Below, one piece after another: positions 1 through 6,426 of a stretch of DNA of 10,860 nucleotides. The notes under the pieces are model-generated. The model was not told the DNA's origin, searched no databases, and worked only from the letters and a program-made list of their open reading frames with translations. Position numbers and translations under genes: made by a program. Numbering within the stretch: position 1 is the stretch's first letter; the number at the start of each line of letters is the position of its first letter. The DNA comes from Planctomycetota bacterium (GTDB lineage Bacteria > Planctomycetota > Phycisphaerae > WQYP01 > JAJZKY01), in assembly GCA_021803885.1 (NCBI GenBank), contig JAJZKY010000098.1, positions 1 through 10,860 on the forward strand, written 5' to 3'.

Positions 1-1
1 C

Positions 2-619
2 GGCATCAAAGGGCGCAATGTTCAGGGGTTTAATTACAGTCTGGACCTCACTGAAGTGCGGCATGATGACGATGTGATTTTTGAATCGCTGGGAATCACC
101 ATCGCCTGCGATCCGGTGAGCCTGCCAAGCCTGCAGGGAACCGAAATCACCTATCGGGATGATACAGCGGGGCGGGGGTTTGTATTCAAAAACCCGAATT
201 CCGTCCCCCTGCCCGTCAATGCCACGCCCCCCACGCCGGGTGTTCGCCCGCCTGCTTCATCCGCCGACGGCGATGGACCGGCGACCCCGACCCAGATCAT
301 CTCCGCCATTGAAAACAGTGCAATGGAGGCGGATATCATTGAAAAATTACGCACCATTTACGACCCCGAAATTCCTGTCAACATTTATGATCTCGGACTG
401 ATCTACCGTATTGAAATTTCACCGGAAAAAGATGTGCTGGTGGATATGACCCTCACCGCGCCGGGCTGCCCGGTTGCCGGCACCATGCCCCCGCAGGTTC
501 AGCAGGCGGTCGCATCGGTGGAGGGAATCAAATCAGCCAAGGTGAATCTGGTCTGGGAGCCCGCGTGGACAAAAGACCGCATGTCGGAAGCCGCTAAACT
601 GCAACTCGGCATGTTCTGA
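2..619 (+). CDS. Fe-S cluster assembly protein: cysteine-less IscA/SufA-like domain fused to a C-terminal DUF59 (SufT/MIP18) domain, 5' partial
   Basis: The frame is open to the left window edge, so the N-terminus is missing. A GTG at 56 lies inside the first domain and is not a credible start. Bases 2-199 encode the C-terminal two thirds of an A-type carrier (HesB/IscA/SufA) domain, recognisable from QGFNYSLDL, DDVIFESLGI and GFVFKNPN. A Pro/Ala-rich linker of about 40 residues follows, then a DUF59 domain with YDPEIPVNIYDLGLIY, LTAPGCPVAGTMP (Cys codon 467-469) and VWEPAWTKDRMSEAAKLQLG. These are hallmarks of SufT/YitW-like proteins, which assist Fe-S cluster maturation in the cytoplasm. 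The oddity is in the carrier half: the first ligand cysteine (GCSG in canonical members) is Val (20-22), and no CGCG motif follows NPN. This half may therefore be structural or a partner-binding module. Family assignment is firm; the exact role is inferred. It converges on the next gene with a 64-bp gap. Confidence 0.9.
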   Translation, partial: GIKGRNVQGFNYSLDLTEVRHDDDVIFESLGITIACDPVSLPSLQGTEITYRDDTAGRGFVFKNPNSVPLPVNATPPTPGVRPPASSADGDGPATPTQIISAIENSAMEADIIEKLRTIYDPEIPVNIYDLGLIYRIEISPEKDVLVDMTLTAPGCPVAGTMPPQVQQAVASVEGIKSAKVNLVWEPAWTKDRMSEAAKLQLGMF

Positions 620-639
620 CCGCGTGGCGGCAGGCAGAG

Positions 640-675
640 GCCAAGGGCGACCACGTCCTCGCCGTACCGATTGGC
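640..675. terminator. Possible hairpin between convergent genes
   Basis: The 64-bp gap between two convergent genes contains a two-level inverted repeat. The outer arms are GCCAA (640-644) and TTGGC (671-675). The inner arms are GGCGA (646-650) and TCGCC (659-663). No T-tract follows on either strand, so if this acts as a bidirectional terminator it is not a textbook intrinsic one. It is weak evidence and could be chance in GC-rich DNA. Confidence 0.25.
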
Positions 676-683
676 AAATCTGC

Positions 684-2093
684 TTAATGATCAGCCTTCA
701 GCAGGGCACCACCCGAGTTTTCAATCGCCCTTTTCAGGGCATCAAGGCAATCACCGTCAATCGCCGTACCCCGATCTTTTTCCAGAATCGCCATAGCCTG
801 TTCCAGTAACATCGCTTTGCGATAGGGGCGATCGGCCGTCAGCGCATCAAAAACATCAGCGGTGGTGATGATGCGGGTTTCGATGGAAATCTGATCGGCA
901 CCGATCCCGTCGGGATATCCCCGGCCGTCAAGCCGCTCGTGGTGAGCTCCGGCAATCGGGGCCAGAGAGGCAAATATCGAGATGCGTTCCAAGATGCTGC
1001 GTGAATAGACCGGGTGCCGACGGATGCTCGTCCATTCCTCATCGGTGAGTTTGCCGGGCTTATCCAGAATGGCGTTGCTCACGCCCAACTTGCCGATATC
1101 GTGTAGAAGCGCAATACGCCGCAGCCACCGGCGCCGAGCCGACGAAAAACCAAGTTCAGCGGCGATGGCATCGGCAAAGATCGCCACGCGGTCGGAATGG
1201 CCCGAGGTAAAGGGGCTCTTGGAGTCTATCACCTCCGCGAACGCCTCGGCGATGATGTCGATCTGCCCGTCGTCCACCTCCATGGCGTGAGATGCCGGTT
1301 CCAGGCTCATGACCGTCTTTTCCAAGTTCGGAGATTTGAGGGTGGACCAGAAACCCGGTTTACCCGCTGCACGACTCAATGCCGTTACCAGCCGCGGATC
1401 AAACCAGGTGCCGCTGCGCTGGTACACCTCCTTAAGTGCCTGAGCCGGACCACCCGCCGAGTAAAATATCTCCGTCACCTGCGCCAGAAGGGCAATGCGA
1501 CTCTGCAACGGGATGGCGCTGCCGCTCAGGCGGTTCGGCCGCCCGTTACCATTCCAATGCTCGTTGAGGCCGTTGATTGCCTCAGCCACACGATCATTAA
1601 ACCCCATTCGTTTGGCGATGGCGGCTCCGCGCTGGCATCGGGCCGATACCACTTCATCCTGCAGTTCATTTCCGTTGACGGCGAGGTGCACAAGTCGCGA
1701 GAGTTTTTCGCGAATCGGCGCATGCGGAGCCAGATGCGACCAGACAAACTTCGTCACCTGAACCAGGCTTTGATGATTCACGGTGTAAAAATCCGCCTTG
1801 ACCGATAAATCGTCGTTATCGTAAAGTTCATAAATGCGGGCGGCGTTGCTGGAGCATCCGGCATCTTTGAGCAAAATGGTGAAAAAAGTATCTGAAAGCG
1901 CCTCGTCGTCCAGACATAATTCAATCGCAATCTGTGTGCCGATCCAGCAGGCTCGCAGGCAGTGCCCCGGCGGGAGCCCCTCGGTCAGATCGAGGGCATA
2001 ACTTAGCGCCCCCATCAACTCGGAAAGATACACTTTGCCCGGTATAGCTGGAACCTCTGAAGGATCACCGCACTGAGCCGTCTCTGCGATCAT
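684..2093 (-). CDS. HD-GYP domain phosphohydrolase with a degenerate N-terminal HD-GYP-like half
   Basis: This is probably a cytoplasmic cyclic-di-GMP phosphodiesterase or related HD-type phosphohydrolase. The C-terminal half (about residues 280-469) has a complete HD-GYP set: TSGHSDRVA with the first metal-ligand His, LLHDIGKLGVSNAILDKPGK, a conserved RRHP, AHHERLDGRGYP, and ADVFDALTADRPYRKA. The N-terminal half (about residues 25-240) resembles the same fold but is eroded: the HD pair is KD (ILLKDAGCSS, about 76-77) and the GYP region reads NEHWNGNGRP (about 177-186). No membrane segment or sensor domain is visible, so the N-terminal half may be the regulatory part. The ATG at 2093 is chosen because GGAGAG lies about 5 bases upstream. 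A TTG at 2105 would extend the protein by four residues but overlaps that ribosome-binding site. Family is certain; the substrate is inferred from HD-GYP proteins in general. Confidence 0.93.
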   Translation of the reverse strand: MIAETAQCGDPSEVPAIPGKVYLSELMGALSYALDLTEGLPPGHCLRACWIGTQIAIELCLDDEALSDTFFTILLKDAGCSSNAARIYELYDNDDLSVKADFYTVNHQSLVQVTKFVWSHLAPHAPIREKLSRLVHLAVNGNELQDEVVSARCQRGAAIAKRMGFNDRVAEAINGLNEHWNGNGRPNRLSGSAIPLQSRIALLAQVTEIFYSAGGPAQALKEVYQRSGTWFDPRLVTALSRAAGKPGFWSTLKSPNLEKTVMSLEPASHAMEVDDGQIDIIAEAFAEVIDSKSPFTSGHSDRVAIFADAIAAELGFSSARRRWLRRIALLHDIGKLGVSNAILDKPGKLTDEEWTSIRRHPVYSRSILERISIFASLAPIAGAHHERLDGRGYPDGIGADQISIETRIITTADVFDALTADRPYRKAMLLEQAMAILEKDRGTAIDGDCLDALKRAIENSGGALLKADH

Positions 2094-2308
2094 GGCCCTC
2101 TCCAAATTACGTACGCCGCTTCATTCAGGATGAGCTGACATGTACAAGGAGTATCGGGCGGCCCGGGCACCCGGGTGATGAAGAAACCGGAGATTTGTCA
2201 TTATCGGCTGCATGCCGCGAAGCAGGGATTTCTGCCCGGCATAGCCGGTCGATTCCAACGCCGGGTGGGCTCGAACTCACACGCCGGCCGAGCGCCGGTC
2301 GAAGCTGC
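2094..2308. other. Intergenic spacer rich in short GC hairpins
   Basis: This spacer lies between carB and the HD-GYP gene, both on the minus strand. I see no gene here. It contains several short perfect inverted repeats: CCCGG/CCGGG (2162-2175, loop GCAC), CCGGC/GCCGG (2236-2248, loop ATA) and CCGGC/GCCGG (2284-2298, loop CGAGC). The last lies 11 bases past the carB stop and could contribute to carB termination, but no T-tract follows. The spacer length suggests the HD-GYP gene has its own promoter, though I could not identify convincing -35/-10 boxes. Confidence 0.4.
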
Positions 2309-5300
2309 TTATTTCGATGATTCAACCATTTCGGCGTAATATTCCTGAATGGGTTTGACGGTCCAATCTGCCGCCTTGAGGCTAACCATCGCCTCGGCAG
2401 CCGCCTCGGCGGCGGTTACCGTGGTGATGATCGGGATTTTGTGCAGGACGGCGGCGGCGCGAATCTGCCCTTCATCCGTCGTGGGCCCTTTGTGCGTGGG
2501 CGTATTGATCAAGAGCTGCACCTGATGATTTTTAATCACATCGATGATGTTCGGACGCCCTTCCTGAATTTTATTAATCCGGCTGCACGGAACCCCCGCC
2601 GCCTCAAGAACTTTATGGGTGCCGCCCGTACAGATGATGCTGAAACCTGCGGAGGCGATTTTCCGGGCGATCGGCACGATCGCGGCTTTATCGGTATCGC
2701 GCACACTGATGTAGACCGTTCCGGATGTCGGCAGGCTTCCGCCGGCCGCCATCTGCGATTTGGCATACGCCACCGGGAACGTGCGGTCAATGCCCATCAC
2801 CTCACCGGTGGAGCGCATCTCGGGGCCGAGGATCACATCCACGCCGGGAAATTTATTAAATGGAAATACGCTTTCCTTCACCGCCACGTGCTTCTGCGGG
2901 ATCACTTCACGCGAGATACCCAGCTCAGAGAGGGTTTTCCCGCACATGAGTTTGGCGGCGATCCGGGCCCACGGCACGCCGGTCGCCTTGCTGACAAACG
3001 GCACCGTCCGGCTGGCACGCGGATTGACCTCCAGCACGTATACCTGATCATCTTTGATCGCAAACTGCACATTCATGAGCCCGCGAACTCTCAGTGCTGA
3101 CGCCAGGGCGAGAGTATTGCGGCGAATCTGGTCAATGATCTCCGGAGCGAGGCTGAAGGGCGGGAGCGAACAGGCGGAATCGCCGGAGTGGATGCCTGCT
3201 TCTTCAATATGCTCCATCACGCCCAGCACCATGAAGGATTCGCCGTCCCCCAGTGCGTCGACATCCACTTCCGTCGCGTCGCCGAGGAATCGATCGATCA
3301 GGACCGGATGGTCATCGGCCACCTCCACGGCGTGGCGGATGTAATAATCGAGCTGGGCTTCGGTGGAGACGATTTCCATCGCCCGGCCGCCGAGCACAAA
3401 GCTGGGGCGTACCAGCACCGGGTAGCCGATTTTTTCCGCTGCCCTGCGAGCCTCCTCACCGCTGAAGGCGATGCCCCCTTCGGGCTGGCGCAGCCCCAGT
3501 TGCCGGATGAGATTATTAAATTTCTCACGATCTTCAGCCGCCTCGATGGATTCCACGGCCGTACCGATGATGGGCACGCCGGCGTCCTTGAGGCCCCGGG
3601 CCAGATTCAGAGGCGTCTGGCCGCCGAACTGAACAATCACGCCGTGCACCAGGCCACCGGGCTCGGAAAGCGGACGCCCGTTGACCCGCTCGATGATGTT
3701 GAGGACATCCTCATGGGTGAGAGGTTCGAAAAAGAGCAGGTCGGATGTATCGTAGTCGGTGCTGACCGTTTCCGGATTGGAATTGATCATCACGCTTTCA
3801 AAACCGAGATCCCGGCAGGCAAAAGCCGCCTGCACGCAGCAATAATCAAACTCAATCCCCTGGCCGATCCGGTTCGGCCCGCCGCCGAGAATGATCACCT
3901 TCCGGCGGTCGGAGATGCGCACTTCATCATCCACGGTCGTCTCAACCCGCCCACGAACCATCTTCATCAGCGGTTTTTCATAACTGGAATAATAATAGGG
4001 CGTGGCGGCTTCAAATTCGGCGGCGCAGGTGTCCACGAGCTTGTAGACCGGCTCAATGGACAATGATTTTCGCAGTTCACGCACACGCGCGGCTTTCAAT
4101 CCCCAAACCGTGGCAAGCTGCACATCGGAATAGCCGTACTCCTTCGCCCGTCGCAGCAATTCACCGAAGGCCCCCTGATCGATTGCGGCCAAAGCGCCTT
4201 GCGCGGCTGAAACTGCCGTCTGCCGGTTGGAAAGCAGTGCGGCTTCAAAATCCACCAATTCCTTGATCTGCGACAGGAACCACGGATCGATGTTGGTAAG
4301 CTGGTAAATCTTCTCAACCGAATACCCCAGCTTCATCGCGTAGCGGATGTAATAGAGCCGCCCCTGCGACGGAACGGAAAGTTTGCGGATGAGTTTTTCC
4401 TCCGGCACGGGCCAGACCTGCGCGGCCTCTTCCATGGCGGCGGTGAGGGTGACAAAACTGCCACGGTGCCCAAGCGTCTGTTCCTGCCGGGCGCGGGAGG
4501 CGTCATATTCCGCCTGCTCCCGGCGCCACCATTTGTCAATACGATCCAGCCCCAGGCCGAACCGCTTGACCTCCATCGAGCGGATACCTTTCTGCAGCGC
4601 CTCCTTGAAGGTACGCCCAATGCTCATCGCCTCGCCGACACTTTTCATCTGCGTGGTGAGCGTTTCATCCGCATCGGGGAATTTTTCAAACGTCCAGCGG
4701 GGTATCTTCACCACCACGTAATCGATCGATGGTTCAAAACAGGCCACCGTTTTGCGCGTGATATCGTTGGGCAGTTCGTCGAGTGTATAACCCACAGCCA
4801 GCTTGGCGGCGATGCGGGCGATGGGGAATCCCGTCGCCTTACTGGCCAGTGCCGACGACCGCGACACGCGCGGGTTCATCTCCACCACCACCATGTCCCC
4901 ATTACGCGGATTAATCGCAAATTGAATGTTGGATCCGCCCGTCTCAACTCCGATGGCTCGAATAATGGCGACCGACGCATCGCGCATGCGCTGGTATTCC
5001 CGGTCGGTCAGTGTCTGAGCCGGAGCCACGGTGATGCTGTCGCCGGTGTGCACACCCATGGGATCAAAATTTTCAATACTGCAGACGATCACCACGTTGT
5101 CGGCCCGATCGCGCATGACCTCGAGTTCATATTCCTTCCAGCCGATGAGCGATTGATCAATCTGTATTTCATTGATCATGGATGCATCGAGTCCGCGCTG
5201 GGCGAGCGTTTCGAATTCCTCCATGTTCCATGCGATGCCCGAACCGGTGCCACCGAGCGTAAATGACGCTCGGATGATGCACGGCAGCCCGGTGGTGGCC

Positions 5301-5776
5301 ACCACCTGTCGGGCTTCATCCAGCGTATAGGCGAGCCCGCTTTTGGGCACCTTCAGGCCGATATCTTCCATGATCCGCTTGAAGATCTTCCGGTCTTCGC
5401 CACGATGAATCGCTTCACGGGTGGCACCGATCATGCGGACGCCATATTTTTCCAGCACGCCGGCGTCGGCCAGCGCGACCGACAGGTTCAAACCGGTCTG
5501 TCCGCCGAGCGTCGGCAGCAGGGCATCCGGACGTTCTTTTTCGATAATCTTGGTAATCGCTTCAACGGTGAGTGGTTCAATATAGGTGCGGTCGGCCATG
5601 TCGGGGTCGGTCATGATGGTGGCGGGATTGGAATTCACCAGAATCACCCGGTATCCCTCTTCCTTGAGTGCCTTGCACGCCTGAGTACCCGAATAATCAA
5701 ATTCGCATCCCTGTCCGATGACGATCGGGCCTGAACCGATAATCAGAATACTTTTGATGTCCGTCCGCTTGGGCAT
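2309..5776 (-). CDS. carB: Carbamoyl-phosphate synthase large subunit
   Basis: CarB makes carbamoyl phosphate from bicarbonate, ATP and ammonia supplied by the CarA glutaminase, feeding pyrimidine and arginine synthesis. The 1155-residue product has the full domain order. An N-terminal carboxyphosphate half opens with [21 protein letters not shown] and carries GGQTGLNL and [19 protein letters not shown] central oligomerisation region includes [10 protein letters not shown] second synthetase half (from about residue 625) has [32 protein letters not shown] and [20 protein letters not shown]-terminal MGS-like allosteric domain (about 1015-1155) has [13 protein letters not shown] and INTPTHKGP. 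It is longer than the roughly 1073-residue E. coli protein, partly through a charged insertion at about 405-460. The ATG at 5776 matches the family start; AGGGG lies 10 bases upstream. The frame is open 37 codons further upstream, but that stretch has no family similarity. carA is not adjacent. Identity is near certain. Confidence 0.98.
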   Translation of the reverse strand: MPKRTDIKSILIIGSGPIVIGQGCEFDYSGTQACKALKEEGYRVILVNSNPATIMTDPDMADRTYIEPLTVEAITKIIEKERPDALLPTLGGQTGLNLSVALADAGVLEKYGVRMIGATREAIHRGEDRKIFKRIMEDIGLKVPKSGLAYTLDEARQVVATTGLPCIIRASFTLGGTGSGIAWNMEEFETLAQRGLDASMINEIQIDQSLIGWKEYELEVMRDRADNVVIVCSIENFDPMGVHTGDSITVAPAQTLTDREYQRMRDASVAIIRAIGVETGGSNIQFAINPRNGDMVVVEMNPRVSRSSALASKATGFPIARIAAKLAVGYTLDELPNDITRKTVACFEPSIDYVVVKIPRWTFEKFPDADETLTTQMKSVGEAMSIGRTFKEALQKGIRSMEVKRFGLGLDRIDKWWRREQAEYDASRARQEQTLGHRGSFVTLTAAMEEAAQVWPVPEEKLIRKLSVPSQGRLYYIRYAMKLGYSVEKIYQLTNIDPWFLSQIKELVDFEAALLSNRQTAVSAAQGALAAIDQGAFGELLRRAKEYGYSDVQLATVWGLKAARVRELRKSLSIEPVYKLVDTCAAEFEAATPYYYSSYEKPLMKMVRGRVETTVDDEVRISDRRKVIILGGGPNRIGQGIEFDYCCVQAAFACRDLGFESVMINSNPETVSTDYDTSDLLFFEPLTHEDVLNIIERVNGRPLSEPGGLVHGVIVQFGGQTPLNLARGLKDAGVPIIGTAVESIEAAEDREKFNNLIRQLGLRQPEGGIAFSGEEARRAAEKIGYPVLVRPSFVLGGRAMEIVSTEAQLDYYIRHAVEVADDHPVLIDRFLGDATEVDVDALGDGESFMVLGVMEHIEEAGIHSGDSACSLPPFSLAPEIIDQIRRNTLALASALRVRGLMNVQFAIKDDQVYVLEVNPRASRTVPFVSKATGVPWARIAAKLMCGKTLSELGISREVIPQKHVAVKESVFPFNKFPGVDVILGPEMRSTGEVMGIDRTFPVAYAKSQMAAGGSLPTSGTVYISVRDTDKAAIVPIARKIASAGFSIICTGGTHKVLEAAGVPCSRINKIQEGRPNIIDVIKNHQVQLLINTPTHKGPTTDEGQIRAAAVLHKIPIITTVTAAEAAAEAMVSLKAADWTVKPIQEYYAEMVESSK

Positions 5777-5937
5777 TGATATGAAACCCCTGAACCAAAT
5801 TTCATCCTGCGCCGGCCTTAAACCAAAAGCTGCGCAGGCGAAAAGTTTAACGGCTATGAGCAATTTATGCGCGGTGTCCTGCCGCACGCCGTATCGACGG
5901 GCGGATCGCCTCCGGCGGCAGCTCTGTCCGCCTGCCG
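5777..5937. other. Upstream region of carB
   Basis: This stretch should hold the carB promoter and leader on the minus strand. I see no clear sigma-70 boxes, pyrimidine-responsive attenuator or PyrR-type element. The AT-richer segment around 5840-5870 is the most promoter-like part. The left end of the transposase remnant stops at the outer edge of this region, so the present promoter may lie in DNA brought in or left behind by that event. Confidence 0.35.
5900..5932. repeat. GC-rich nested inverted repeat at the edge of the IS remnant
   Basis: Perfect 6-bp arms GGCGGA (5900-5905) and TCCGCC (5927-5932) enclose a smaller repeat, CGCC (5907-5910) and GGCG (5914-5917). It lies exactly where similarity to transposase stops. 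It could be a dispersed palindromic element, part of an IS end, or chance in GC-rich DNA. There is only one copy in this window, so repeat status cannot be judged here. Confidence 0.35.
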
Positions 5938-6214
5938 AAGTTCATCCATCGCACTGTCGGTAAACCATCGGCGGTGCAGGCGAAATTCACTCCCCGGCTC
6001 CACCAACCGATTCACCACCATCCGTTGCAATACCTGCTTCCGGCATACCCCGGAGCGGCCATCGCAGGCCAGGCATCTATCCCAGAATCGGTCCCACTCC
6101 AGAAAGTTTCCAGAGTCGGCACGCCAGCCCGCAACCGCCGAAATTGCGGGAACGGCCAAGGCGCATGGCATCCTGTCGCAGCGATAGAGCGCGAACTTCC
6201 ACCATGGTTGATTT
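5938..6214 (-). pseudogene. Decayed IS1634-type (IS4 superfamily) transposase fragment
   Basis: Two minus-strand frames together give the N-terminal core of an IS1634-like DDE transposase. The first (about 6214 to 6098) reads VEVRALSLRQDAMRLG, then RSRNFGGCGLACRLWKLSG. The second (about 6099 to 5938) reads WDRFWDRCL, then QVLQRMVVNRLVEPGSEFRL and [13 protein letters not shown]. The frames join near 6097, where one extra G breaks the expected run from LWKL.G to WDRFW. The segment just upstream contains a stop in the first frame, and the catalytic DDE region expected after SAMDEL is absent. The element is therefore frameshifted and truncated at both ends and cannot encode an active enzyme. Recognition is from remembered family motifs, not a search. 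It is a single fossil with no clear terminal inverted repeats or target-site duplication. Confidence 0.72.
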
Positions 6215-6426
6215 ATGTCGCACAACAAATCACCCTGGAGAGTGCTCGGTCTTTGGCTCCCCGCGCTGCCCCCCACAGCACAGGCCGCCGAGGTTTGCGG
6301 GCCGAATATTGTCGACCAGCGTGACTGATCTTGGCAAGCCGCAGTTTACCGACTGTGAGAGCAGACGTTATGACGAGGACATTCATGACGTGTTCTGTAA
6401 CCGCCACGCACAAATACATGCTTGAG
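6215..6426. other. Non-coding spacer downstream of the glycosidase gene
   Basis: I see no gene, convincing terminator or RNA here. The part next to 6215 may still derive from the 5' end of the decayed transposase, because one frame runs on with weak resemblance. The part at 6300-6426 shows no recognisable structure. Confidence 0.3.

Noticed and set aside
1197..1808. A 203-codon plus-strand frame opposite the HD-GYP gene
   Set aside because: It is antisense to a well-supported catalytic domain and has no recognisable motif or start signal.
2260..2290. A tRNA T-arm-like string on the minus strand (GTGAGTTCGAGCCCAC)
   Set aside because: The loop is one base too short, the stem has a mismatch, and no D-arm, anticodon arm or acceptor stem can be placed around it, because the carB stop codon is too close.
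3188..5266. Long plus-strand open frames (3188-4066 and 4466-5266) opposite carB
   Set aside because: They are compositional shadows of carB: rich in His and Arg, with no domains and no ribosome-binding sites, lying antisense to a highly conserved gene.
5777..5887. A 37-codon N-terminal extension of CarB in the same frame
   Set aside because: It lacks family similarity. The ATG at 5776 begins exactly at the conserved MPKRTDIKS start, and the extension runs through the expected promoter and leader region.
5854..6276. A 140-codon minus-strand frame read as an intact small gene
   Set aside because: Only its middle part matches a transposase, and the matching upstream part is in a different frame, so it is a fragment of a decayed IS and not an independent gene.
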